Virus record (IMG/VR): IMGVR_UViG_3300038825_001314
Coordinates: 3,503-35,546 of that record
Origin: a virus
DNA length: 32,044 nt
Direction: 5' to 3' (one strand)
Positions 23,538-29,921 of this stretch are shown here, piece after piece (the stretch's first letter is position 1; the number at the start of each line of letters is the position of its first letter). Under the pieces are notes generated by a model that saw only the letters and a list, made by a program, of their open reading frames with translations, did not search any database and had not been told where the DNA came from. Position numbers and translations under genes: made by a program.

Positions 23538-23957
23538 ATGCAATACACAAAAGAGACATGGCCCACGGAACGCTGGGAGCACTTTTCATTCGACGAGATG
23601 AAGTGCAAGCACAGTGGTTTGTGTGATATGGATGAGGCGATGATGGACAAATTAGAGGAGCTACGCGTTGTGTCCAACTTCGGGCTCGCTGTGTCGAGTG
23701 GGTACAGAGATAAGACGCATCCGATCGAAGCGAAGAAGATTGAAGGTGGCGGTCCTGGCGGTGCCCACACTACAGGCAAAGCGGTGGATTTAGCCGTGTC
23801 CCACAAAAAGGCCTACATCGTGCTACGCGAGGCGATGCGCCTTGGGTTTACTGGGATCGGCGTGAAACAGCAGGGAGACGCGCGCTTCCTGCACTTGGAC
23901 ACCATTGGCGATCAAGACAAATTCCACGTCCCCCGCCCCACTCTCTGGAGCTACTAA
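23538..23957 (+). CDS. M15-family zinc peptidase, probable endolysin
   Basis: 139 residues, single domain. Metal-site motifs of M15 peptidoglycan peptidases are present: SSGYR (53-57), HP near 61-62, GAHTTGKAVDL with H77 and D84, and RFLHLD with H119 and D121. It starts HFSFDEMKC, as in the M15A-type phage peptidases. It cleaves D-Ala bonds in cell-wall peptides (family knowledge). No signal peptide, so it needs a holin for export. Odd position: it lies in the early rightward operon, far from the holin candidates at 29248-30553. Ribosome site GGAAAGGA is good. Confidence 0.85.
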   Translation: MQYTKETWPTERWEHFSFDEMKCKHSGLCDMDEAMMDKLEELRVVSNFGLAVSSGYRDKTHPIEAKKIEGGGPGGAHTTGKAVDLAVSHKKAYIVLREAMRLGFTGIGVKQQGDARFLHLDTIGDQDKFHVPRPTLWSY

Positions 23958-24046
23958 CCATCAAACGAACAGCAGCGGGTGCCAAGGCTCATCAGCGCGA
24001 CGACAGGGAGGACCGCACAATCGCGTATCGCATCTGGCGCAGGGAG

Positions 24047-24499
24047 GTGGAGAGGTCTCCTTACACGTCCGATGTCGATCAGGTGGAGTGGGTTGTCGTG
24101 GATGGTGAGGTGGTGCCTGCTGCTGTGTTGGAGTTAACGCGCATCGATCACGAGCGCATCGGTCCTGCTTATCTGCAGGCCATACTGGACAGATACAATA
24201 CGCAGGGACAGGGGATGTTCGCGCGCTATGTAGGGCGCAGGCTGCGGTGTGACGCGTATATAGTCGCTTATAAATACGACCTAACCACCTATCACCTATA
24301 CAACCTATCGCAGGAGCGTGGATGGGTTGAGATGAGTAAGGAGAGGTATACCGCATGGCTACAGCACCTATACAAATACAAGGCGTCCCAAAAGCGATTG
24401 AGGCAATCAACAGCGCGAAAAACTGGAGCGAGCTTGAATCGGTCATTAATCACGCCGAGCACTACTACGCAGCGCGTCAAATATCTCGTGAGCAATTAG
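24047..24499 (+). CDS. Hypothetical protein, start uncertain
   Basis: 150 residues from GTG 24047, but the frame stays open upstream to the M15 gene end. That upstream stretch also looks coding (Arg/Asp-rich, RDDREDRTIAYRIWRRE), with no ATG, GTG or TTG in it. The true start may be a rare codon, or a few bases of sequence are off. The core (VEWVVVDGEVVPAAVLELTRIDHERI; MFARYVGRRLRCDAYIVAYK) is well formed. The last 48 codons overlap the next gene and look less natural. Function unknown. Confidence 0.5.
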   Translation: MERSPYTSDVDQVEWVVVDGEVVPAAVLELTRIDHERIGPAYLQAILDRYNTQGQGMFARYVGRRLRCDAYIVAYKYDLTTYHLYNLSQERGWVEMSKERYTAWLQHLYKYKASQKRLRQSTARKTGASLNRSLITPSTTTQRVKYLVSN

Positions 24500-24555
24500 A
24501 GGCGATTGCCATGGCAACATGGCAGCGCAGCAAACAACTAAACAGGGAGCGATAA
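24355..24555 (+). CDS. Hypothetical small protein (66 aa)
   Basis: 66 residues with AAGGAGAG nine bases before the ATG. It begins MATAPIQIQGVPKAIEAINSA and is helical and polar after that. It overlaps the preceding gene by 145 bases in another frame, and its TAA overlaps the next ATG (TAATG). Function unknown. Confidence 0.6.
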   Translation: MATAPIQIQGVPKAIEAINSAKNWSELESVINHAEHYYAARQISREQLEAIAMATWQRSKQLNRER

Positions 24556-24830
24556 TGGAATCGCAGGTCGTAGGAGTAATGGAGGAAGCAGCAAAGATGT
24601 TTAAGCAGCGCGTTGAGATAGAGTATGATCGCACGCTCGTCAGGGCGCAGCAGAAGGCACTTGACGATTATGATGAGTTTGTCAAAAAGCGCCGAGATGA
24701 GCTTGTGGATGAGATTATGGCAGCGCGCGAGAGGATCGTAAACAGCGTTGTAGTAGAGGCACTGAAGGAGAGCGAGATTGGCAGTCACGTCAGAATCTAT
24801 CTACGCGCAGACGGTGAGCAGTCAGAGTGA
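24555..24830 (+). CDS. Coiled-coil hypothetical protein (91 aa)
   Basis: 91 residues from the TAATG-coupled ATG at 24555; an earlier in-frame start inside the previous gene is less likely. The protein is almost entirely helical and highly charged (EEAAKMFKQRVEIEYDRTLV, KKRRDELVDEIMAARERIV). It ends in a short beta segment (SHVRIYLRADGE). Probably a dimeric coiled coil. Function unknown. Confidence 0.6.
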   Translation: MESQVVGVMEEAAKMFKQRVEIEYDRTLVRAQQKALDDYDEFVKKRRDELVDEIMAARERIVNSVVVEALKESEIGSHVRIYLRADGEQSE

Positions 24831-25176
24831 GTTGGTGGATGCGCTCATGTCCATACCGATCCCGAAATGGCAAAAGCGCAAGCACTACGACGATATCATA
24901 CACGGACACACCTACGCGCACATAAACGAGGAGTGGATCGACGCGATACTGGATATGCAGCGCCAGGGAAGGCGCATCCCACGCGCGTGGCGATACACGC
25001 CTGTATTCACGCGCATCATAGGTGAGCACATACTGCACATTACAGGGCCATTATTAGAGGAGGTGAGGGTTGCCGCAACAAATCTCGTTGTGGGAGAGAG
25101 AAAGAGAACAGCGCTATTACAGGCTCGCCGCACTGGTGCCGATAGACAGCGTCGAGTCACTTACAATGCAGGATAA
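24778..25176 (+). CDS. Hypothetical protein (132 aa)
   Basis: TTG start at 24778 with AAGGAG seven bases upstream; GTG 24814 is an alternative. The central part (PIPKWQKRKHYDDIIHGHTYAH, then INEEWIDAILDMQRQGRRIPRAW) is convincing and suggests a helical DNA- or protein-binding unit. The last 35 codons overlap the next gene and are Arg/Ala/Thr-rich, so the C-terminus may be only a read-out of the other frame. Function unknown. Confidence 0.5.
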   Translation: MAVTSESIYAQTVSSQSELVDALMSIPIPKWQKRKHYDDIIHGHTYAHINEEWIDAILDMQRQGRRIPRAWRYTPVFTRIIGEHILHITGPLLEEVRVAATNLVVGERKRTALLQARRTGADRQRRVTYNAG

Positions 25177-25408
25177 TCCAACTATAATGTGGTGCCAGAT
25201 CGTGCAGCGCATAATACGGGAGAGTGGATGCGGGGAATCCCACCCTGACTATCGGATGCTAGAGGAAGTCAAACAGGAATCACAGATTTACGTGGAGGCG
25301 GATAGGCGGTGGGAGGAGCTACGGGCGGAATGGATAGCAGCGCGTCAGGAGATGGAGCCGATAGAGTTGGATGCACTGCAATCGGAAATAGAGTTTCTCG
25401 CGGCGTAA
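25070..25408 (+). CDS. Hypothetical protein (112 aa)
   Basis: 112 residues starting at TTG 25070, preceded by GAGGAGGTGAGGG. It is charged and helical (SLWEREREQRYYRLAALVPI near the start; RRWEELRAEWIAARQEMEPIE near the end), with a short Cys pair in the middle (MWCQIVQRIIRESGCG). It overlaps the genes on both sides. Function unknown. Confidence 0.6.
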   Translation: MPQQISLWEREREQRYYRLAALVPIDSVESLTMQDNPTIMWCQIVQRIIRESGCGESHPDYRMLEEVKQESQIYVEADRRWEELRAEWIAARQEMEPIELDALQSEIEFLAA

Positions 25409-25668
25409 AAGATGCGGCGTGCCTGCGCCCACCCGAAGAGCGCATAGCATTTGCAGTAATAGAGCAAGCGGTGCGCGAATTGTTGGATTGTGAGGAAAAA
25501 TTAAGGGGCGTGAAGAAGCCCTACCAGCGCGCGCGATTGCGTAAAGAGCAGGATGACCTGCTCAGATGGTTGTCGATTCCAACGTGGGCGCACGCTATTA
25601 GTAACACGGATCCAGACTACGCAGTGGAGCGATCCCTGCGCAGATTGCGGGAGGTAAGAAGGCGATGA
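25309..25668 (+). CDS. Phage small helical protein, start uncertain
   Basis: The supported part begins near PPEERIAFAVIEQAVRELLD and runs to the TGA at 25668 (about 80 residues). The upstream 35 codons overlap the previous gene and read as low-quality Gly/Ser/Ala sequence, yet they hold the only usual starts (GTG 25309, ATG 25330). The pattern A-x-I-x-QAVRELL ... LLRWLSIPTW ... is familiar from small proteins found in phage early or packaging-adjacent regions. These have no known function. A rare start codon or overlapping start is likely. Confidence 0.5.
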   Translation: MGGATGGMDSSASGDGADRVGCTAIGNRVSRGVKDAACLRPPEERIAFAVIEQAVRELLDCEEKLRGVKKPYQRARLRKEQDDLLRWLSIPTWAHAISNTDPDYAVERSLRRLREVRRR

Positions 25669-25778
25669 GAATATTTGCAATAGTCATGTCAGCACTGGCG
25701 ATAATAGCCCTCTTGGTAACAAGAGACCAGCCCACGCGGGTAACGAGGGATGAGATAGACGATAGCTGGGTTTGCTGA
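25665..25778 (+). CDS. Small membrane protein (37 aa)
   Basis: 37 residues. The ATG overlaps the preceding TGA as ATGA. MRIFAIVMSALAIIALLVT is a hydrophobic span, either signal anchor or membrane helix, followed by a polar tail with a Trp and a final Cys (SWVC). It is not a lipoprotein by its N-terminus. It closes the long chain of overlapping early genes before a 104-base gap. Function unknown. Confidence 0.55.
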   Translation: MRIFAIVMSALAIIALLVTRDQPTRVTRDEIDDSWVC

Positions 25779-25882
25779 CACGTAGGTGTGAGTGGAAAGT
25801 GAGTGTTGTTTAGTGCGTTGACTGGGGAGTTGGCATACTTAAACAATCAAAAACTTATAACTAACCAAGGCAGAAAAGTAAG

Positions 25883-26146
25883 GTGACTTACCCCACTCGC
25901 ACCTACACATATTGGATACGCGTAAACACTCAGGAACTGCGCGACAAAGCCCAGCGCAAATACCCTAAGAGTATCGTAGGTGCGCGAATTAAATGGCCCT
26001 GCAGGCAGTATTCAGCGGAGTATGTGTGCGCAGAGACACGCGGTCCACGCGAGTATAGAGCTACGTTGACCGCTGCCCTGCGCGCGATGGGGTATCGGGA
26101 CGCGGAAGTAATCCCCGAGGAGTCTTGGCCGTATTGGTGGTATTAG
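25883..26146 (+). CDS. Hypothetical basic protein (87 aa)
   Basis: 87 residues from GTG 25883 (AAGTAAGG upstream), after a 104-base gap that may hold a promoter (weak TTGACT near 25820). Rich in Arg, Tyr and Trp (YTYWIRVNTQELRDKAQRKY; IKWPCRQYSAEYVCAETRG) with two cysteines. It ends in an aromatic cluster (ESWPYWWY). It may fold as a small beta-rich domain. Function unknown. Confidence 0.6.
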   Translation: MTYPTRTYTYWIRVNTQELRDKAQRKYPKSIVGARIKWPCRQYSAEYVCAETRGPREYRATLTAALRAMGYRDAEVIPEESWPYWWY

Positions 26147-26170
26147 ATGTCCTAACGAGGAGAAAACACT

Positions 26171-26668
26171 ATGAAAATCACGCACATTAAAACGCCACTT
26201 AATAAATACACTTTCAAATCACCTAAGATTAAAAGATGGGCAGAGGGCAAATGTGAGGGCTATGTGTTAAACTTATTTGCAGGACAAACCCTACTTGATG
26301 TGAATGAGCATCGGAATGACATAAGGGAGAACATGAGGGCGGATACACACATGGATGCTTTGGATTTTTGCAAAAGTTACAGCGGCAATCTGTTTGATAC
26401 GATTCTTCTTGATCCGCCTTACGCCTTTCGCAAGTCTATGGAAATGTACGAGGGCGCTATGTGCAGCCCGTTTAATAGACTGAAAGATGCCATCATTCCA
26501 ATTCTAAGTGAAAACGGCAAGGTTATAACCTTTGGTTATCACTCAATAAGCATGGGCGCAAAGCGCGGATTTGAAGTAGAAGAGGTTTGCATAATGAGCC
26601 ATGGTGGTGCAATCCACGATACGATTGCAACTGTTGAAAGACGCACTAAATGTCATTCCCCACGCTAA
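26171..26668 (+). CDS. Small DNA methyltransferase (DPPY type)
   Basis: 165 residues with GAGGAG before the ATG. SAM-binding motif I appears as NLFAGQT (34-40) and catalytic motif IV as LLDPPYAFRKSMEMYEG with DPPY at 81-84. That marks an amino-group (N6-adenine or N4-cytosine) methyltransferase. A VITFGYHS segment near 118-125 fits a later core strand. It is short, with no separate target-recognition domain, and is more AT-rich than its neighbours, which suggests recent acquisition. It converges with the integrase gene with a 23-base 3' overlap. Possible roles are protection from restriction or regulation. Confidence 0.7.
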   Translation: MKITHIKTPLNKYTFKSPKIKRWAEGKCEGYVLNLFAGQTLLDVNEHRNDIRENMRADTHMDALDFCKSYSGNLFDTILLDPPYAFRKSMEMYEGAMCSPFNRLKDAIIPILSENGKVITFGYHSISMGAKRGFEVEEVCIMSHGGAIHDTIATVERRTKCHSPR

Positions 26669-27536
26669 ATTTTTCATGCTGTGATTTCACGTTCGATCTT
26701 GCCATGTGCACATAACGTGCAGTCATGGCTTGCGTAGTGTGGCCCAAGATTCGTTGCAAGCTGAAGGGATCACCCCCCGCTTCAATGTAATGCAGGGCAA
26801 ACGAATGCCGCGCGGTGTGTGGAGAGAGGCGCACCCCCTCAATGTTGACCTTCTTGCGCAAGCGTTTAAACATCATCTGCACGCCGCGCGGGGAGAAGGG
26901 TGTTCCCTCCTCTGTGATAAATAGCTCTCTATACTGTGGGCGCGCGTAGCGCTCGCGCTGCTTGAGATACGCCCACAATGCCTTGCGCGTCTTCTTGCTA
27001 TATGGCACGGAGCGCTCCTTCTGCCCCTTGCCATGCCGCACCAATATATACCCCTCCTGCAGATCCACATCCAGCGTAGTAACACCGCACGCCTCTTGCA
27101 GGCGCAGCCCTGTGTCGAAGAGCAGGCGCACTATCGTCTGGTTGCGCAGGCCGCGAAAGGTGCTTGTGTCGAATGCACTCAGGACGGCGCGTATTTGGTC
27201 TGTTGATAGGGGTCGCACGGTAGTCTGCGAAGAGGCTACTTTTGGCAGGCGTATAGCTTCTTTAGTATACCCCTCTGCGTCTAGGAATCGCGTGAAAGTT
27301 TTTATCCCACGCCAGTAGGTGTGTCGCGTTGTGCTGGTCGTTCCGCGCTCCTGCGCCGCGAGGAAGAAGGGCGCGATCCACTCTTGCAGTGCGTCCACGT
27401 CCACGTCCCCTTCCGCTTCTTGCACAAAACGCACGAGCGCGCCAGCCGAATCATGGTAAAAAGCGAGCGTCTTCTGTGTGAACCCGCTAATCTTTTTTTC
27501 TGCGAGGAAAACCTCAAACGCCTTAGATATGCGCAT
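26646..27536 (-). CDS. int: Tyrosine integrase
   Basis: 296 residues from ATG 27536, chosen because AGGGGGG lies eight bases upstream (an upstream in-frame start at 27572 lacks one). An N-terminal SAM-like core-binding domain (ISKAFEVFLAEKKISGFTQK) precedes the catalytic domain. Catalytic residues are all visible: R145 in TGLRLQE, K170 in HGKGQKERS, H240 and R243 in PHTARHS, H266 in LGHTT, and Y275 in ARYVHM. It integrates the phage at an att site, very probably the adjacent tRNA-Val. No excisionase was recognised. Its 5' leader contains an inverted repeat that could hide the ribosome site. Confidence 0.95.
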   Translation of the reverse strand: MRISKAFEVFLAEKKISGFTQKTLAFYHDSAGALVRFVQEAEGDVDVDALQEWIAPFFLAAQERGTTSTTRHTYWRGIKTFTRFLDAEGYTKEAIRLPKVASSQTTVRPLSTDQIRAVLSAFDTSTFRGLRNQTIVRLLFDTGLRLQEACGVTTLDVDLQEGYILVRHGKGQKERSVPYSKKTRKALWAYLKQRERYARPQYRELFITEEGTPFSPRGVQMMFKRLRKKVNIEGVRLSPHTARHSFALHYIEAGGDPFSLQRILGHTTQAMTARYVHMARSNVKSQHEKFSVGNDI

Positions 27537-27537
27537 A

Positions 27538-27598
27538 AAAATACCCCCCTGGTGTGCGCTTGCCTTGAACAAAGCAGGTGCTCTCAGAGGGGTATTTT
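27538..27598 (-). promoter_or_regulatory. Inverted repeat in the integrase leader
   Basis: AAAATACCCC at 27538-27547 and GGGGTATTTT at 27589-27598 are exact inverted copies separated by 41 bases. In the leftward transcript one arm contains the integrase ribosome binding site (GGGGGG) while the other could pair with it. The element can be an RNA switch on integrase translation, or a pair of arm-type binding sites. An 11-base word GCAGGTGCTCT (27574-27584), also found in the tRNA-Val gene, lies in the loop. Confidence 0.5.
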
Positions 27599-27641
27599 CT
27601 TGCTTGCGCGAATTCGCGTAAGTTATTGCGCTGCAGTAAAA

Positions 27642-27718
27642 TGGTGGGCGATGCTGGGCTCGAACCAGCGACCCCCTGCTTGTAAGGCAGGTGCTCTGAC
27701 CAACTGAGCTAATCGCTT
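27642..27718 (-). tRNA. tRNA-Val (TAC)
   Basis: All arms can be drawn: D arm GCTC/GAGC, anticodon arm CCTGC-CTTACAA-GCAGG with TAC at 34-36, T arm GCTGG-TTCGAGC-CCAGC, encoded CCA. The acceptor stem is imperfect: AAGCGAT against ATCGCCC leaves mismatches A1-C72 and A2-C71. Its 3' end faces the integrase, the classic layout of an attachment site in a tRNA gene. It may be the attP copy of a host tRNA, a working phage tRNA, or both. Confidence 0.85.
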
Positions 27719-27787
27719 AATAAACAACACCTTACGCAAATGATACCCCGCACGGGAACACCTGCCTCCCAATATAGCAGGGTATGC

Positions 27788-28003
27788 TCACTCGTCAATA
27801 TATAAATCCTTCAGCGCGATCTGCGCGTCTATCAGGCGCTTGAGTTGCATCCGCAGAAAGAGGCGCTCTTCCGCGTCTACTACAGACCACTGCGATAGCG
27901 CTAAGACCGTGTTGGATAGGGTCTGCGCGTAGGTAGATGCATCGCTGAATGTTGTCTCTGCAGGCTCTTCGATCTCTACGAATATCTCTCGCTCGTCGCT
28001 CAA
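27788..28003 (-). CDS. Hypothetical small protein (71 aa)
   Basis: 71 residues from a TTG that overlaps the TGA of the phosphoesterase gene (TTGA) with GGAG seven bases upstream. An acidic head (SDEREIFVEIEEPAETTF) is followed by a helical part with an arginine-rich loop (ERLFLRMQLKRLIDAQIALKD). The frame stays open a little upstream inside the phosphoesterase gene but meets a TAG there. Last gene of the late operon before tRNA-Val. No family recognised. Confidence 0.55.
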   Translation of the reverse strand: MSDEREIFVEIEEPAETTFSDASTYAQTLSNTVLALSQWSVVDAEERLFLRMQLKRLIDAQIALKDLYIDE

Positions 28004-28716
28004 CTCGTCTCCAGTATTGATTTGTCCCAGCGTCCGTTTGTGCGCAATACCATCGGTAGCACTATGGGGTAACTGCCCCAGCTATCAAACCAGTATTGCT
28101 CGCGCCATTTCCACGTAGGCTGTAGGCCGTAGATTTTGTTGGTATCGTGCAGCATCTGTATGGGCAGACCAACGGTCTTGGCTTGGCGCACGGGTATCGC
28201 GTCATGGTTGCCTACCGTGATCGTCATGCGCGGAAACATATCCTGCAATTCGTGCGCTGCCTCACGCGCAGCTATATACTCATCCTCCGCGTTGAGGGCA
28301 TCCGTCTCCGACTCGTGATAGCTGGGCCTGTGGTGATCGAAAATGTCTCCCACGCACAGGACACGCTTGAACTGGTAGCGCGCATCCAGCGCGCGCAGGA
28401 ACGCATACGCGTCTCTGTGCTGATAGGGGAGATGTAGGTCGGGTATGACAAGTGTGTTGCCGCGTTTACTCAAGAGCATCCCGCAGCCCAGTATAGGGCG
28501 CTTGAGGACCATCTTAGAGCCATAGCGCGCGGATGGGGAGTCGGGATCTACCAGGCACCCCGTAGACATAGACCAGCGCAGCTTGCCCTTATCGGCAAAC
28601 CGCTCTATGCCTTGGATAGAGTGATGGTGACCTTGTATAGAATGGTGGGAAAATTTGGTGGCATTGTTGAGTGTATTACTGCTCAGACTATGCACCATGA
28701 GTGTATCTGCTGCCAT
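28000..28716 (-). CDS. Calcineurin-like metallophosphoesterase, circularly permuted order
   Basis: 238 residues. The catalytic-domain motifs are present in an unusual order. H9 (MVHSLSS) and GHHH (29-32), then GCLVDPDSP and KRPILGCG (up to 79), come first. D93-x-H95 (IPDLHLP), GD (123-124, GDIFDHH) and GNHD (169-172) follow. In the usual phage phosphoesterases DxH, GD and GNHD come first, and GHxH with GCLxD and KRPIxGCG end the protein. The segment here starting HSLSSN aligns by eye with the family's second half. So the protein looks circularly permuted. It likely hydrolyses phosphoesters using two metals; substrate unknown. It lies in the late operon next to tRNA-Met. Confidence 0.8.
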   Translation of the reverse strand: MAADTLMVHSLSSNTLNNATKFSHHSIQGHHHSIQGIERFADKGKLRWSMSTGCLVDPDSPSARYGSKMVLKRPILGCGMLLSKRGNTLVIPDLHLPYQHRDAYAFLRALDARYQFKRVLCVGDIFDHHRPSYHESETDALNAEDEYIAAREAAHELQDMFPRMTITVGNHDAIPVRQAKTVGLPIQMLHDTNKIYGLQPTWKWREQYWFDSWGSYPIVLPMVLRTNGRWDKSILETS

Positions 28717-28736
28717 GCCTGCCCCCTATTAGTTTA

Positions 28737-28810
28737 TGGAGGCGGGGGCGCGAGTCGAACGCGCAACTTGGGGTAATGAGCCCCATATGATACCCTTTCA
28801 CTACCCCGCT
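28737..28810 (-). tRNA. tRNA-Met (CAT), initiator-like
   Basis: Arms: acceptor AGCGGGG/CCCCGCC with an A1-C72 mismatch, D arm GTGA/TCAT, anticodon arm TGGGG-CTCATTA-CCCCA, T arm GCGCG-TTCGACT-CGCGC, encoded CCA. Two hallmarks of bacterial initiator tRNA are present: an unpaired 1-72 position and three G-C pairs (GGG/CCC) next to the anticodon loop. A11-T24 of initiators is not present (T11-A24). The T loop is elongator-like. It may be an unusual initiator or an elongator with a GC-rich anticodon stem. Confidence 0.85.
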
Positions 28811-28815
28811 CCACA

Positions 28816-29052
28816 TTACACCAAACGCTCTATAACTGCCCGCGCTTCCATTCCCTGGCGCGTTGTAACTGCTAGCTGCTGCAACAGTCGCTCCGCCTCA
28901 TCGGGCGTTATAGTGCCATCCTCCTTCGCGCGCTCATACGAGTCCGTCAGCGCGCGCATGGATACTAATACATCACGCAACTCGCTCACCGCATTGCGCA
29001 GATCTTTCACTCCGCGCCCCATGCGAACAGCGGCTGCAACTGCACCAAACAT
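28816..29052 (-). CDS. Hypothetical late protein (78 aa)
   Basis: 78 residues, starting at an ATG overlapping the previous TAA (TAATG). It is helical (LRNAVSELRDVLVSMRALTD, ITPDEAERLLQQLAVTTRQG) with a short hydrophobic N-terminus (MFGAVAAAVRMGRG). The TITPDEAERLL segment recalls accessory proteins in phage lysis cassettes; this is weak. It precedes tRNA-Met in the operon. Confidence 0.6.
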   Translation of the reverse strand: MFGAVAAAVRMGRGVKDLRNAVSELRDVLVSMRALTDSYERAKEDGTITPDEAERLLQQLAVTTRQGMEARAVIERLV

Positions 29053-29243
29053 TAGTCGAGCCCTTCCTCAATGTTTTCTGGCTCTGCGGGAGGGGCCTCG
29101 CTGCCTTCCTCTTGCTCTGTCAGCTTGACTTTCCCCTCTAACACATCCAGCATCCCACGCAGTCGCTGCCAAGTAGGATCCGCGTTGATGACCTGTTCCT
29201 CCCGCTTCGCCATTTCAGTTTTTACTGCCTCCAACAATTCCAT
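29052..29243 (-). CDS. Hypothetical acidic protein (63 aa)
   Basis: 63 residues from ATG 29243, with GGGAGG seven bases upstream; a longer frame from 29309 would overlap the previous gene. A helical N-terminal part (MELLEAVKTEMAKREEQVI) leads to WQRLRGMLDVLEGKVKL, and then to a strongly acidic tail (EEGSEAPPAEPENIEEGLD). Part of the tightly packed late cluster. Function unknown. Confidence 0.65.
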   Translation of the reverse strand: MELLEAVKTEMAKREEQVINADPTWQRLRGMLDVLEGKVKLTEQEEGSEAPPAEPENIEEGLD

Positions 29244-29247
29244 GCTA

Positions 29248-29499
29248 CTACCTCCCTTGAGTGTGTTGTAATAAGCCCTCCAATCGGGCGTGTGATCGTA
29301 ATAGTTCATTTAAAAGTTCGTTTGTGTGATCAAGCTTGTTGGCTACGGCGCGCATCTCTGCCGCAGCGGAGTCCGTGCCGTTGCCATTTTTTTGGGCGAG
29401 CTTTGTTAGCACCCATGCAGTAAGTGCACCGCCCCCTATGCCTCCTCCTCCCGTCGTGAGCAGCATCGCTATGGGATCGCTACTAGTTGCTGGGTCCAT
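29248..29499 (-). CDS. Small membrane protein, holin candidate (83 aa)
   Basis: 83 residues. One hydrophobic, glycine-rich span (IAMLLTTGGGGIGGGALTAWVLTKL, residues about 10-34) is followed by a polar linker and a coiled-coil helix (VANKLDHTNELLNELLRSHARL). A single-span protein with a cytoplasmic coiled coil and a location among lysis-type genes could be a holin or holin partner. No family recognised; holin calls on topology alone are uncertain. Confidence 0.55.
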   Translation of the reverse strand: MDPATSSDPIAMLLTTGGGGIGGGALTAWVLTKLAQKNGNGTDSAAAEMRAVANKLDHTNELLNELLRSHARLEGLLQHTQGR

Positions 29500-29505
29500 T
29501 GCCTA

Positions 29506-29799
29506 TCACCATTTAGTGCGGTGCGACCAATATTTGGCGCTGAATTTATCGGGCTTACTGGGACTTTGTGCGTTGTGGCGCGCGTAGTAGCTCTTTCTGC
29601 GTGCTTTCTCTTTTTCCGTCTTCGGGTTGCTCCCCGCGCCCTTGACGCCCTGTTGCCCAAACCTCACAAGCTTGGTCTCGCCTGTTGCTTTGCGTGCCAC
29701 CACGGCGTGACTCTTGGTCTTGTGCCCTGGCGTCTTGACGGGCTTGTTGTATGAGCTTGCACCGATCTTGGCTAGCTTAGAATCCTTTTTCGCCGCCAT
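29506..29799 (-). CDS. Basic conserved phage protein (97 aa)
   Basis: 97 residues, strongly basic. Visible landmarks are SHAVVARKATGETKLVRFGQQGVKGAG and then EKARRKSYYARHNAQ and KFSAKYWSHRTKW. The same series (RFGQxGVxGxG ... RRxSYxARH ... SAxYWxxxxKW) is found in a set of phage proteins that I know only as uncharacterised (DUF5872-like; the name is from memory). The charge suggests binding to DNA or to a virion surface. It follows the 39-aa gene in the operon. Confidence 0.65.
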   Translation of the reverse strand: MAAKKDSKLAKIGASSYNKPVKTPGHKTKSHAVVARKATGETKLVRFGQQGVKGAGSNPKTEKEKARRKSYYARHNAQSPSKPDKFSAKYWSHRTKW

Positions 29800-29800
29800 G

Positions 29801-29920
29801 CTATCTGCCTCTGCCTGACTTGCGGCTTTTAGCCTTCGCTTTTGCCTTCGCTTTTGCCTTACTCGCTGCAGCCATACCTTTTTTGGTATAGGGGTATTTC
29901 TTGCCGCCTACGTTTGGCAT
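29801..29920 (-). CDS. Tiny basic phage protein (39 aa)
   Basis: 39 residues. It begins MPNVGGKKYPYTKKGMAAA and ends in alternating Lys-Ala with SRKSGRGR. The beginning MPNVGGKK-[FY]-PYT-x-GMAAA is a familiar conserved phage sequence. An AAGGTGG ribosome site lies upstream. It stops one base before the next gene and starts one base after the previous one. Probably DNA-binding or a small virion component; function unknown. Confidence 0.75.
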   Translation of the reverse strand: MPNVGGKKYPYTKKGMAAASKAKAKAKAKAKSRKSGRGR

Positions 29921-29921
29921 A

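Noticed and set aside
28000-28120. Frameshift truncating the phosphoesterase C-terminus
   Set aside because: The alternative frame does not restore family motifs; the apparently missing GHxH half is found at the N-terminus, so permutation explains it better.
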